Source: a virus
Virus record (IMG/VR): IMGVR_UViG_3300044675_005482
Coordinates: 49,998 to 113,997 of that record
DNA: 64,000 bases
Strand: one strand, 5' to 3'
The notes under the pieces are model-generated. The model saw only the letters and a list, made by a program, of their open reading frames with translations. It did not search any database and was not told the origin of the DNA. Each line of letters begins with the position of its first letter. Within the stretch, counting starts at the first letter, position 1. Below, piece after piece: positions 43,170 through 50,573 of this stretch. A program made the translations under genes and the position numbers.

Positions 43170-43313
43170 ATGAATCAAGAAGCCCAAAACATTGAAGATC
43201 AAGTTCGTGAAAAGATAGTCCAAAGCCTTTTGGCATTAACAATACCATCTACATGGAATCCAGACACTACATTGAGATATATAATTAGCTATATTAGTAA
43301 AAAGGATAACTAA
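43170..43313 (+). CDS. 47-residue hypothetical protein
   Basis: NQEAQNIEDQVREKIVQSLLAL, helical; ends with a Lys-rich tail 3 nt before the next (TTG) start. Reading frame and context support translation. Confidence 0.55.
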   Translation: MNQEAQNIEDQVREKIVQSLLALTIPSTWNPDTTLRYIISYISKKDN

Positions 43314-43316
43314 CAA

Positions 43317-44036
43317 TTGATTAGAACATTGTATGACAAGATATTTGTAATAGAAAATTATATAAGTAAAGACACTTGTAACTTTTTAGCTAACTGTTTT
43401 GAGTCTAGGGTTGTAGAAACAGAAAGAAAAGGTATATTTGGCGGACCATCATATTCAAAAGGCAATAACATTAAAGGCGCCTCAGATGGCCAAAACTTTT
43501 TAGATTATTCAAACGTTCCTGATTACAACATAGGCGTTGATATTATGGCGGGCATAATAGAAAGAACATGCAGAACAATATCAGACCATTACGATAATCC
43601 TTATTACTTAAAGAGTATGTTCTGGAGTAAAATGCTTACTGGAGGCAAAAATACTCTTCATATGGATAACTGGTATGAAAATTTTGATGGACAATTAAAG
43701 CCAAGACCATATAACATGTACGATAGATCTGGACTTCTTTACCTAACAGATAACTATCAGGGTGGGGAATTGTATTTCCCTAAGCAGGATCTTAAATTTA
43801 AGCCTAAGGCTGGAACATTTATATTCTTTGAAGGCAATATAGAAGTTCCTCATGAAGTGCTAGAAGTAACTGGTGGTACAAGATGTAATATTATTTCTTT
43901 CTATGGAGATGCAAATAATTATACACTGGATACAAACTCTATCTTGGATCAATTTCCAATTAATGAAACACAAAGTACTGCAGATAGTTTAAATAACATA
44001 AAGGAGATAATAAAAGAATATGACAGATTCAACTAA
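43317..44036 (+). CDS. 2OG-Fe(II) dioxygenase 3
   Basis: 239 residues, TTG start with AAGGATAA upstream. NTLHMDNWYENFDG (H-x-D), GGELYFPKQDLKFKPKAGTFIFFEG, and VPHEVLEVTGGTRCNII (distal His, Arg). Third member of this class in the window. Confidence 0.85.
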   Translation: MIRTLYDKIFVIENYISKDTCNFLANCFESRVVETERKGIFGGPSYSKGNNIKGASDGQNFLDYSNVPDYNIGVDIMAGIIERTCRTISDHYDNPYYLKSMFWSKMLTGGKNTLHMDNWYENFDGQLKPRPYNMYDRSGLLYLTDNYQGGELYFPKQDLKFKPKAGTFIFFEGNIEVPHEVLEVTGGTRCNIISFYGDANNYTLDTNSILDQFPINETQSTADSLNNIKEIIKEYDRFN

Positions 44037-44223
44037 AAAGACTTTACTAAAAACAACAAGCTGGGAAACTTTTCACCTAGTAGGAGTTGCTGGAGTAATT
44101 TATTTATTTACTGGTGAATGGGAGTATGCTAGCTTAGGTGCACTTATTTATATCGGCTGGGAAGCTCTTGGATACTTTTTACACGAAAGAGTATGGGCTA
44201 AATTTGGTGGTAAGGTTAAGTAA
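44020..44223 (+). CDS. DUF2061-like membrane protein
   Basis: 67 residues. LLKTTSWETFHLVGVAGVIYLFTGEWEYASLGALI and YFLHERVWAKFG match the short two-helix DUF2061 family. Function unknown. Confidence 0.75.
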   Translation: MTDSTKKTLLKTTSWETFHLVGVAGVIYLFTGEWEYASLGALIYIGWEALGYFLHERVWAKFGGKVK

Positions 44224-44369
44224 TGGGAAAGCATAACGATAAGATTAAAAGAGCATTGGAGCAAAGAATTGCTTCAACTCCAAATGGTGCTGGCTTTAAG
44301 AAGCCTGGATCAATGAATAAGAAGAAGACAGGGTACCGTGGCCAAAAGGCCAGAGGAACATCAAAGTAA
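44223..44369 (+). CDS. 48-residue basic protein
   Basis: KR/G-rich with GFKKPGSMNKKKTGYRGQKARG. TAATG coupling on both sides. Possibly nucleic-acid binding. Confidence 0.6.
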   Translation: MGKHNDKIKRALEQRIASTPNGAGFKKPGSMNKKKTGYRGQKARGTSK

Positions 44370-44491
44370 TGTTTAGCGATATATGCGAATGGAATAAATG
44401 TGGCAAGAAAGCTAGCAGGATTGCCGCAAAGCCAGAGGGCGGTATCATAGACATTTGTGACGAATGCTGGCATCAGCATTACAGGTCTTAA
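44369..44491 (+). CDS. 40-residue zinc protein
   Basis: ICEWNKCGKKA and ICDECWHQH: a C-x4-C ... C-x2-C pattern common in actinophage mini-proteins. TAATG coupled. Confidence 0.65.
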   Translation: MFSDICEWNKCGKKASRIAAKPEGGIIDICDECWHQHYRS

Positions 44492-44503
44492 TCAACTAAA
44501 TGC

Positions 44504-44509
44504 TATAAT
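44504..44509 (+). promoter_or_regulatory. -10 (TGC TATAAT) with hairpin leader
   Basis: The leader holds GATGG...CCATC pairing and ends in TAGGAGA before ATG 44567. Confidence 0.55.
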
Positions 44510-44566
44510 AGGGTTATAGATGGAATTCTAGACCCATCTAAATAACAAACCTATAGGAGAAATAAA

Positions 44567-44713
44567 ATGTCAGACGGATTAAACTTAACAGGCTTTAATG
44601 ATGTAAAGCCAGCAGGAACAAACAATTTGGGAGAGCAGTATGCTGCTGATCCAAAGTCAGCATTCCCATCAACAGACGTATCAAACCAATCTGCAGCACA
44701 GGGCCCAAAGTAA
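44567..44713 (+). CDS. 48-residue Gly/Asn-rich protein
   Basis: SDGLNLTGFNDVKPAGTNN ... AAQGPK, low-complexity, without cysteines, and behind a strong ribosome site. May be structural; not recognised. Confidence 0.6.
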   Translation: MSDGLNLTGFNDVKPAGTNNLGEQYAADPKSAFPSTDVSNQSAAQGPK

Positions 44714-44716
44714 ACC

Positions 44717-44815
44717 ATGTGTATTGAATGTGGCTGCGAGTCTATCGGAAGCGAAACAGGTATTGCTTCAGTTGTAATAGAAGATACTTCAACGCAGGAT
44801 AGATCAGGAAACTAA
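44717..44815 (+). CDS. 32-residue Cys-rich protein
   Basis: CIECGCES at the N-terminus. Stop overlaps the next ATG. Tiny but coupled. Confidence 0.5.
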   Translation: MCIECGCESIGSETGIASVVIEDTSTQDRSGN

Positions 44816-45207
44816 TGATCAAGGGTTTTGACAAGATTGGCCCACTTCAAAAGGCTTCTTTAAGAGAAGGTAATTTTGTTCTTACTGGAGACGAAGAAGA
44901 TGTTTTAGTTGGTCGTATCGAATACGTTATGGTCGAAGGATTATTTGGAATACCTGGTTCAGAGTATGCTATTGAAGCATCAGAAGATGAGCCAGCAATT
45001 CTAATAAGAAAATTCGAACAAGAAGAAGAGAGCGGATTGTGGGAAGAAACTCAATGGCTAATCGGTAAGCCTCTAAAGCTTTGTACATTAATACAACCGC
45101 TACCTCTTGAAGAAGAAGATTCAATGGCAAAAGCTATTGATACTGATTCCAATATCACAAAGAGCTATTGGAATGGAAGTTTCAGCCCGAAGGGTGCTAT
45201 AAAATAA
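44815..45207 (+). CDS. hypothetical protein
   Basis: 130 residues. An N-terminal beta domain (LREGNFVLTGDEEDVLVGRIEYVM ... GIPGSEYAIEASEDEPAILIR) resembling small SH3-like folds; C-terminus SNITKSYWNGSFSPKGAIK. Coupled on both ends. Confidence 0.7.
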   Translation: MIKGFDKIGPLQKASLREGNFVLTGDEEDVLVGRIEYVMVEGLFGIPGSEYAIEASEDEPAILIRKFEQEEESGLWEETQWLIGKPLKLCTLIQPLPLEEEDSMAKAIDTDSNITKSYWNGSFSPKGAIK

Positions 45208-45398
45208 TGTCAGATAACGGTACAGGCATGACGCCACCACCAAATGCAGGATCACCTTCAGGTGCTGTAACTAGTAGAGAAGCTACTAGAAAACAACCAA
45301 GACAAGGTTTAAAGATAGATACAAACAAACATGGCATACGCAGGGAAACATCTTTAGTTCCTAAACCGCCTAAAAAGTTTGGTAGAAAGAAAGTATAA
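45207..45398 (+). CDS. basic, disordered small protein
   Basis: 63 residues, Pro/Lys/Arg-rich (TPPPNAGSPSG, PKPPKKFGRKKV). TAATG coupling with the previous gene sets the start at 45207. Confidence 0.6.
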   Translation: MSDNGTGMTPPPNAGSPSGAVTSREATRKQPRQGLKIDTNKHGIRRETSLVPKPPKKFGRKKV

Positions 45399-45407
45399 CT
45401 ATATAAA

Positions 45408-45437
45408 AAATACAGCCCTAGAAATAGGGCTGTATTT
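45408..45437 (+). terminator. 13-bp hairpin terminator
   Basis: AAATACAGCCCTA and TAGGGCTGTATTT with a GAAA tetraloop, followed by ATTTAAGG. Confidence 0.8.
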
Positions 45438-45451
45438 ATTTAAGGATAAAC

Positions 45452-45544
45452 ATGTGTAAAAATTGTGGTAACTGTTCAACAGAACATAATGGAAGAACAA
45501 TAGATGATGCAGTTGATGTATCAGAGGCTAGTATAATTATTTAG
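45452..45544 (+). CDS. 30-residue CxxCxxC peptide
   Basis: CKNCGNCSTEHNGRTIDDAVD, preceded by AAGGATAA. Its end overlaps the convergent gene by 8 nt. Confidence 0.5.
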   Translation: MCKNCGNCSTEHNGRTIDDAVDVSEASIII

Positions 45545-45836
45545 ATTTATCAGTAACGGCACGTTCAATTCTATCAATTGAATCACGTAATGAAGATCCA
45601 CCGTTATTAAATAACTCGGCTTTGATAATTGCAAGCTCAGTGTCTATTTTATTAAAGTGCTCTTGTCCGTCATTTAGTCTTTGAGTAATTCCAGGCTTTT
45701 CATCGGTGCCATACCAGTCATCAATAAACTTAAACCATGTACCAAAAAGCTTTACAAACTTAGAAAATAAGTACCCAATCGCAGAGGCGGCAGCACCAAT
45801 TAAAACAATCCATTGTAAAGGGTTCATATTTTTCAT
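45537..45836 (-). CDS. membrane-anchored coiled-coil protein
   Basis: 99 residues from ATG 45836. N-terminal transmembrane helix (LQWIVLIGAAASAIGYLF), then a charged helix (FNKIDTELAIIKAELF, LRDSIDRIERAV) resembling phage hemolysin XhlA-like or holin-accessory proteins. Minus-strand TATAAT at 45846-45851 lies 9 nt before ATG. Confidence 0.65.
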   Translation of the reverse strand: MKNMNPLQWIVLIGAAASAIGYLFSKFVKLFGTWFKFIDDWYGTDEKPGITQRLNDGQEHFNKIDTELAIIKAELFNNGGSSLRDSIDRIERAVTDKSK

Positions 45837-45901
45837 AATGAACTTATTATACATTCCTGGTAAACTCAATGCAATTAACTAAAAAATGTTTATTATTATG
45901 G

Positions 45902-45930
45902 TTGACAAGGACGTCTATAAATTATATAAT
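45902..45930 (+). promoter_or_regulatory. consensus leaderless promoter TTGACA-17-TATAAT
   Basis: Both hexamers perfect, then 6 nt and ATG 45937. This sets the start of the following gene at 45937 and not at the earlier in-frame ATG 45886. Confidence 0.9.
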
Positions 45931-45936
45931 AAATAC

Positions 45937-46110
45937 ATGATAAACTTAGTCGAAAAAATCGTATGCCTTTTTAAGGGTCATGACCTATCTTTTGCAGGTA
46001 CTTGCCCGTACACACAAAGGGCCTATAACGTATGCTTGAGGTGCACTAAGATGTCTCCCAAGATTAAAGAATTTGATCTTGTAGAAGAAATAGATAAGGA
46101 AGACGTGTGA
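45937..46110 (+). CDS. small zinc protein
   Basis: 57 residues. CLFKGHD, CPYT, and CLRC: the pattern C-x3-H ... C ... C-x2-C of short treble-clef-like actinophage proteins. Leaderless. Confidence 0.7.
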   Translation: MINLVEKIVCLFKGHDLSFAGTCPYTQRAYNVCLRCTKMSPKIKEFDLVEEIDKEDV

Positions 46111-46493
46111 TATATCACAAGCATTTACTAGTAAACGCTAAGGTTAACACCCCAATTAGAACAGAAGAGCAAGGTATTGCATTCCTGCGTAATCTTGTAG
46201 AAAAAATTGATATGAAAATTATCAAGGGTCCGTTTGCTAAGTTTGTAGATAATGACGCAGAGGGAAACTCTGGGTTAACAGGAATAGTTATGATTGAAAC
46301 AAGCCATATAGCATTTCATATATGGGATCAAGTAAACCCAGGACTGCTACAGTTTGATTTATACACATGTGGTAAGCTAGAGTTGGAAAAGGTTACAAGA
46401 CTAATTCAAGAAACATTTGATATTGTTTCAATGGACTATGTCTTATTTGATAGAGAAGATGGTTTTGTTGTAGAAAGCCAGGGTAGCCTATAA
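46107..46493 (+). CDS. S-adenosylmethionine decarboxylase-like (SpeD/SpeH fold)
   Basis: 128 residues, GTG start. IVMIETSHIAFHIWDQ and FDLYTCGKLELE match the SpeD active site: pyruvoyl-forming Ser, catalytic His and proton-donating Cys all present. The residue before the Ser is Thr instead of the usual Glu, and the Pro after the His is replaced. Members of this fold make spermidine precursors or decarboxylate arginine or ornithine. Polyamines help condense phage DNA. Confidence 0.82.
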   Translation: MIYHKHLLVNAKVNTPIRTEEQGIAFLRNLVEKIDMKIIKGPFAKFVDNDAEGNSGLTGIVMIETSHIAFHIWDQVNPGLLQFDLYTCGKLELEKVTRLIQETFDIVSMDYVLFDREDGFVVESQGSL

Positions 46494-46624
46494 TGCCAGC
46501 AATGTGCCACTGCAACATGTCTAAGAACTATCCATTTTGTGATAGTACCCATAAGAAAATCGGGCAGGGAACAGTTAAGCCAGAAGAATCAGAGCAGTTT
46601 GATAAGCCAGAAGAGGCTATTTAA
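46493..46624 (+). CDS. CDGSH-type 2Fe-2S protein
   Basis: 43 residues. CHCNMSKNYPFCDSTH fits C-x-C-x2-S-x3-P-x-C-D-x-x-H, the CDGSH zinc-finger-like cluster ligands. TAATG coupled to the decarboxylase. Probably an electron carrier or redox sensor. Confidence 0.85.
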   Translation: MPAMCHCNMSKNYPFCDSTHKKIGQGTVKPEESEQFDKPEEAI

Positions 46625-46650
46625 CACTAGACGTATAGCAATACTTGCTG

Positions 46651-46705
46651 TATAATAAGAAGATACGTGGCTATAATATTTAGCCTAGAATAAAAGGAGA
46701 TAAAG
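46651..46705 (+). promoter_or_regulatory. promoter and hairpin leader
   Basis: Two TATAAT boxes (46651-46656, 46672-46677). The leader has GGCTA/TAGCC pairing and ends in AAAGGAG. Confidence 0.55.
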
Positions 46706-46915
46706 ATGACTTTAGAATCAACATTTACAGATACTTTAGGTGTTTGGGAGATTGACCTTAACGAAGAGCGTTTTGTTCGCAAGGACGAAGAGGGCAATAT
46801 TAACGGCGAAGCACCATTTGATTACATTGCAGAGGACAAGGAAGCTCCAGAGTGGTTTACTGCTCATCTAGCAGAGATCCGTCCAGCAGCCCCAGCAGAA
46901 GAGTCTGCTGAATAA
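46706..46915 (+). CDS. acidic hypothetical protein
   Basis: 69 residues. Single-gene operon between its own promoter and terminator, with strong ribosome site, so probably highly expressed. Rich in E and D; could be a virion or inhibitor protein. Not recognised. Confidence 0.65.
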   Translation: MTLESTFTDTLGVWEIDLNEERFVRKDEEGNINGEAPFDYIAEDKEAPEWFTAHLAEIRPAAPAEESAE

Positions 46916-46936
46916 TAAACTATAAGTTTAGAACAC

Positions 46937-46963
46937 AAAGCTAGAGGATAATCCTCTAGCTTT
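46937..46963 (+). terminator. hairpin terminator
   Basis: AAAGCTAGAGGAT and ATCCTCTAGCTTT form a perfect stem with a 3-nt effective loop. Confidence 0.75.
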
Positions 46964-46982
46964 AGGTTTATAGAAAGACAAC

Positions 46983-47372
46983 ATGACATACGTAGATAAA
47001 CTATCAGACAATAAATCACTGGCATACTACTTTAAAAAGGTATTTCATTTAACTCCAGATGATATTAAACTAAAGCTATCTGAACAAGACTTTAAGTGTG
47101 TTGTATGCAATACTTACATTGCTGATAAGTTTGTGGTTGATCATGATCACGCATGTTGTCCACCAGCAGAAAACGCTAAAGGCAGGACAAGGAAGACCTG
47201 TGGCAATTGTGTAAGAGGGTTTCTTTGTGGTCCATGCAATAGAGGCATAGGCTTATTAAAAGAAGATAAAGAGATATTGATGAACGCTATTAAATATCTA
47301 GAATACTATGAAACCATGAATGAACTAATTGCAATTAGCTCGAAAGGCAGGGTTTTAAATGAATCCAGATGA
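46983..47372 (+). CDS. recombination endonuclease VII-like HNH nuclease
   Basis: 129 residues. CVVC zinc pair, VVDHDHACC (HNH His pair), GNCVRGFLCGPCNRGIGLLKED. Matches phage T4 endonuclease VII, a resolvase of branched DNA before packaging. Partly redundant with the RuvC-like protein. Confidence 0.88.
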   Translation: MTYVDKLSDNKSLAYYFKKVFHLTPDDIKLKLSEQDFKCVVCNTYIADKFVVDHDHACCPPAENAKGRTRKTCGNCVRGFLCGPCNRGIGLLKEDKEILMNAIKYLEYYETMNELIAISSKGRVLNESR

Positions 47373-48489
47373 CATTCTTCCACGATGGATTGCTGATTCA
47401 GTAGAGGTTATAGATGCTCCTGATTCTATGGGCAAGATCTTTAAAATTTCTAATGCTCAGGTAATAAATAACAAAAAGGAAGAAGTTATAAGGATCCCAG
47501 GCAAGACTTATATCGGAGAGACTCAGCTATACCTTTGGCATTTTTTGTATGATGACATAGCACAGTATGTCTATTTAAAGAAACATATCCCAGACTTAAA
47601 CCTATTCCTATTTGCACCTAAAGAGCTAAGATGTTCTACTAAATCAGAATTCTTAGAAGATATAAAGCATATGAATTTTCATCAAAGGCATGAAGAAAAA
47701 AGTGAAAATGGTCCACATAAATACTTTGAAGATATACTACCTTTATTTTTAACACAGGAGCACCTACCTAACTTATTTAAAGGAAACTATTCTTTTGAAG
47801 AGATATATTTTGTTTATGACTCAAGGTACTATTTTTCAAAGCTGGCAGACCTAGTAAAAGCTGGCCTGCATTGGTTTAATGTCCCATACGCATTTTGGCT
47901 CCCATTTGGCACCTGGGAAGAAAGAGCCGACATTCATAGAGCAGTATTTAATGAATTTTGGTGGAGAGACATTGGTATGCTAGAAATGAAAAAAATATTT
48001 TTAGAACAGATTAAAGATTACCCAACAGATACCCCCAAAAAGATATTTGTTTCTAGGAGAGACGCTCACAAAAGGCACAAGGCCACGAGTGATCCAGGAC
48101 CAATATCTCAAAGAGTTGTTGATGAAAGATTAAACAATAGAATAGAAGAGGCTTTTGAGGCAAACGGCTACGAGATGGTTCACCTTGAGGGTATGGGATA
48201 CTTTGATCAACTAAATCTATTTAGGAACGCAACTCACGTTGCAGGACTCTCTGGCACAGGGCTTTGTCAAACACTTGTCTGCGGACCAAACACCTTCCTT
48301 ACGCAGATATTTGCAACTAAGCTTTATGGATTTTCCTATAAGTTTATACCTAAGAGTATAGGATTTAAGATTCAGAGCTTAACCTTTACCAATGTAAAAC
48401 AATTAGATAAGATAAAAGAGATAGTAGATAAGCATTGTGCTTATGCTGACTCATTCATAGAAGCTAGGTCTAAATTAGATGATAAATAA
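47359..48489 (+). CDS. GT61-like glycosyltransferase 4
   Basis: 376 residues. Close paralog of 28454 (VEVIDAPDSMGKIFK, FLYDDIAQYVYLK, PHKYFEDI, LSGTGLCQTLVCGPN), though 19 kb away from the glycan cassette. The strong resemblance suggests duplication or separate acquisition. Confidence 0.8.
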   Translation: MNPDDILPRWIADSVEVIDAPDSMGKIFKISNAQVINNKKEEVIRIPGKTYIGETQLYLWHFLYDDIAQYVYLKKHIPDLNLFLFAPKELRCSTKSEFLEDIKHMNFHQRHEEKSENGPHKYFEDILPLFLTQEHLPNLFKGNYSFEEIYFVYDSRYYFSKLADLVKAGLHWFNVPYAFWLPFGTWEERADIHRAVFNEFWWRDIGMLEMKKIFLEQIKDYPTDTPKKIFVSRRDAHKRHKATSDPGPISQRVVDERLNNRIEEAFEANGYEMVHLEGMGYFDQLNLFRNATHVAGLSGTGLCQTLVCGPNTFLTQIFATKLYGFSYKFIPKSIGFKIQSLTFTNVKQLDKIKEIVDKHCAYADSFIEARSKLDDK

Positions 48490-48497
48490 GTCCCATA

Positions 48498-48529
48498 TAG
48501 TGCGAAAAAGTGCGGCGAAAAGAGAGAAC
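48498..48529 (+). repeat. gene-boundary repeat, copy A
   Basis: Contains TAGTGCGAAAAA and then GTGCGGCGAAAAGAGAGA. Related copies are at 49591-49620 (+), 62907-62934 (-) and 63109-63141 (-). Confidence 0.6.
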
Positions 48530-48531
48530 AA

Positions 48532-48801
48532 ATGCTTGAATATGTAGTAAATAAGTTATTCACCATAAAGTCTCTAAGAGAGGCAATATTTGCCGAAGTC
48601 CATTTCTATGATCAGATTGATGCGGCTCTAAAAGAGCCAACAACTAATCTTACATGGGAAGAGGGCGGGAAGTGGTATGGATATACCTTCAATGAGATGC
48701 ATAAGATATATCTATTTGATGATACAGGACATGATAGTATGAGTGACCTATGGGATGATCTCTGGAGAAGAGATTCAGACTATAACTTGATGTATCGATG
48801 A
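48532..48801 (+). CDS. hypothetical protein
   Basis: 89 residues, Trp- and Asp-rich (WEEGGKWYGYTFNEMHKIYLFDD). AGAGAG just upstream. Unknown. Confidence 0.65.
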   Translation: MLEYVVNKLFTIKSLREAIFAEVHFYDQIDAALKEPTTNLTWEEGGKWYGYTFNEMHKIYLFDDTGHDSMSDLWDDLWRRDSDYNLMYR

Positions 48802-48980
48802 ACCTATTCACATATAGCTTTATATGCATGAGAGATAAGTCTGTAATGGATCTTGAATTAAGTAGAGAACTTGACTATATACCGAAATGTCTAAAATGTA
48901 ATGGCAATATGATTATTAGATTCTCCATAAATAATGATGGAGATATATGGATGAATTCAGCCATACTAAATAGCGAGTAA
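48798..48980 (+). CDS. small CxxC protein
   Basis: 60 residues. An ATGA overlap; CLKCNGNMIIRF is half of a zinc ribbon. Confidence 0.6.
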   Translation: MNLFTYSFICMRDKSVMDLELSRELDYIPKCLKCNGNMIIRFSINNDGDIWMNSAILNSE

Positions 48981-49004
48981 TCCTAGTTGACTAAGATAAT
49001 ATGC

Positions 49005-49010
49005 TATAAT
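49005..49010 (+). promoter_or_regulatory. leaderless -10 (TGC TATAAT)
   Basis: Six nt before ATG 49017. The -35 is unclear; a GTTGACTA motif ends 13 bp upstream. Confidence 0.6.
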
Positions 49011-49016
49011 AAGAAT

Positions 49017-49247
49017 ATGGATAACAACGACAACATTGAATTAACAGATGAAGAGATCTCAAAGGCCTATACTTCAGATAATGAAGATGAGGACAAATGG
49101 GACAATCTGGAAAAGGCTTGCTGGTCTGGATATAAGCAAGTAGGAATGAAAGAAAAGGGCGGGAAGAAAGTACCGAACTGTGTTCCTATTAAGAAGTCTA
49201 TCTTTGGTACAGAAGGACCTCAATCAATCATACCTAGGAACAAGTAG
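49017..49247 (+). CDS. acidic hypothetical protein
   Basis: 76 residues starting leaderless at 49017. C-terminus CWSGYKQVGMKEKGGKKVPNCVPIK is a segment repeatedly found in phage head or scaffold-type proteins and in stand-alone small ORFs. Confidence 0.7.
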   Translation: MDNNDNIELTDEEISKAYTSDNEDEDKWDNLEKACWSGYKQVGMKEKGGKKVPNCVPIKKSIFGTEGPQSIIPRNK

Positions 49248-49249
49248 CC

Positions 49250-49414
49250 ATGCTAGAACCAATACTTGTATATATAGGGCTTGCTGTAGTAATTGCATAT
49301 CTTGCCATTAAAGAAGATGGCTTTAAATTCTTCACAAATGACAGAGATAAAGACGGCATTGTTCAAGAGGGTACTAAATGGGAGAGATCATTCTTCTATT
49401 GGAGTAAGAAGTAA
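49250..49414 (+). CDS. small membrane protein with EF-hand-like loop
   Basis: 54 residues. One transmembrane helix (ILVYIGLAVVIAYLAI), then NDRDKDGIVQEG resembling a calcium-binding loop (D-x-D-x-D-G), then SFFYWSKK. Confidence 0.6.
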   Translation: MLEPILVYIGLAVVIAYLAIKEDGFKFFTNDRDKDGIVQEGTKWERSFFYWSKK

Positions 49415-49415
49415 T

Positions 49416-49586
49416 ATGGCAATATTAGACAATCTAGAGGCATATATGGAAATGGCGGAAAAGACAGAAAAGTGTCACTATTGCCAAGGTCTAGCTAAAT
49501 ATAATGATATAGCTGAAGTAGATAAGGCTAAATACGATATTGTAGGCGTATGTGAATGTCATTCATATAAGGGATTAGTGTCATAA
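49416..49586 (+). CDS. small zinc protein
   Basis: 56 residues from ATG 49416 one base after the previous stop. CHYC and CECH pairs. Confidence 0.65.
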   Translation: MAILDNLEAYMEMAEKTEKCHYCQGLAKYNDIAEVDKAKYDIVGVCECHSYKGLVS

Positions 49587-49590
49587 TATC

Positions 49591-49620
49591 GTCAGAAGTG
49601 AAGTCGAAAAGTAGAGACCC
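49591..49620 (+). repeat. gene-boundary repeat, copy B
   Basis: AGTGAAGTCGAAAAGTAGAGACC shares the GTCGAAA..TAGAGACC core with the minus-strand copy at 63109-63141. Confidence 0.55.
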
Positions 49621-49641
49621 ATTGGTCACTACGTGGCCACT

Positions 49642-50004
49642 ATGAAGAATCTAAATCAGGTATTTAAGCCTTATAAGGCTCAATTTGATAGATGTCCTAG
49701 ACATATTAAGATCCTAGCCATATTGTGCGTTATGTACCTATCTGTCCCAATTGACCCATTTGATATATTATTCCCATGGATGGCATTTACAGATGATCTA
49801 TTCATAGCAGGTATCCTTTTGAAGATTCTGCACAAACACGGCGGGCTACCAGAAGAAGACAAGACTTCCCCTATAGACCTATTAAGAGATATATTCAAGA
49901 GAGTAGATAATAAACAAGATAGTACATCCCTTGCAGTACATTTGTTTAAAGATAATGTATGTAGCCATTGTGGATTAATTGATCACAACAAGACCAAGAA
50001 TTAG
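49642..50004 (+). CDS. DUF1232/YkvA-like membrane protein
   Basis: 120 residues (GTG 49633 possible). YLSVPIDPFDILFPWMAFTDDLFIAGILLK is the DUF1232 hallmark (P-D at a membrane-embedded segment). C-terminal CSHCGL zinc pair added. Last gene of the rightward arm. Confidence 0.75.
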   Translation: MKNLNQVFKPYKAQFDRCPRHIKILAILCVMYLSVPIDPFDILFPWMAFTDDLFIAGILLKILHKHGGLPEEDKTSPIDLLRDIFKRVDNKQDSTSLAVHLFKDNVCSHCGLIDHNKTKN

Positions 50005-50115
50005 CTTTAAAATTAAAGCAATATGGTCTTAACTCCTCATACTACCCGCCCTTTTACATAGCTTATATAGCCCTTAGAAGGCTTATTTGAGCCATATTTG
50101 TATCATCCTACCAAC

Positions 50116-50301
50116 TTAAATTACTATTAATTCCCTTGTGAATACTACCGATATATATGTATTTAGATATACATGTAATTGAGCGATTCCCCATCTTAAA
50201 CCATAATGCTCCATTTTGCTCCACATGTAGCCCATGTGCCAGCATATTCCAGGGATTTTGTCAATAGCCTCGTAAATGGCATATTTGGCCCACTTTGTCA
50301 A
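50116..50301 (-). CDS. doubtful ORF
   Basis: 61 residues, TTG start without ribosome site, Trp/Tyr-rich (IPGICWHMGYMWSKMEHYGLRWG). Plausible-looking protein but its 5' part coincides with noncoding repeats (CTCGTAAATGG, TTTGTCAATAG). Low confidence. Confidence 0.25.
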   Translation of the reverse strand: MTKWAKYAIYEAIDKIPGICWHMGYMWSKMEHYGLRWGIAQLHVYLNTYISVVFTRELIVI

Positions 50302-50498
50302 TAGTTTTTATGATCTAATTTGGCCATAATTTATGCCAGATTTGTCATACATTTTGTACATATTTGTCGACATTTATAATGTATAATTAATTATTTAGAC
50401 ATATTATGTACACATTTTCTAGGATTTCAGGGAGATTTTATAAGCTCTCGTAAACGGGAAATTTGGCCCTCAATTTTGCACACAAAAAATCCACAGGC

Positions 50499-50518
50499 TG
50501 TGGATAACCTGTGGATAA
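50499..50518. promoter_or_regulatory. pair of DnaA-box-like sites
   Basis: Two perfect TGTGGATAA (reverse complement of TTATCCACA), starts 11 bp apart, i.e. about one helical turn. A looser site lies just to the left. Confidence 0.65.
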
Positions 50519-50573
50519 TTTGGGCTAGATATGTTTATCTATCTTGCCAGACATTCTTCTCTCATATATGTCT

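Larger units (their letters stand above)
50005..50573. other. convergence region between rightward and leftward arms
   Basis: Gap between converging gene sets. Holds a weak hairpin (GCTTTAA/TTAAAGC at about 50006), several ATTTGGCC repeats, two CTCGTAAA repeats, a TTTCAGGGA element and two DnaA-box-like sites. It has the same parts list as the leftward promoter gaps but no obvious promoter. Confidence 0.6.

Noticed and set aside
45886-45936. Earlier ATG 45886 for the small zinc protein
   Set aside because: The perfect consensus promoter would then be within the coding sequence; ATG 45937 is 6 nt after its -10.
48987-49016. TTG start at 48987 for the acidic protein
   Set aside because: TATAAT lies inside that extension exactly 6 nt before ATG 49017, which fits the leaderless rule.
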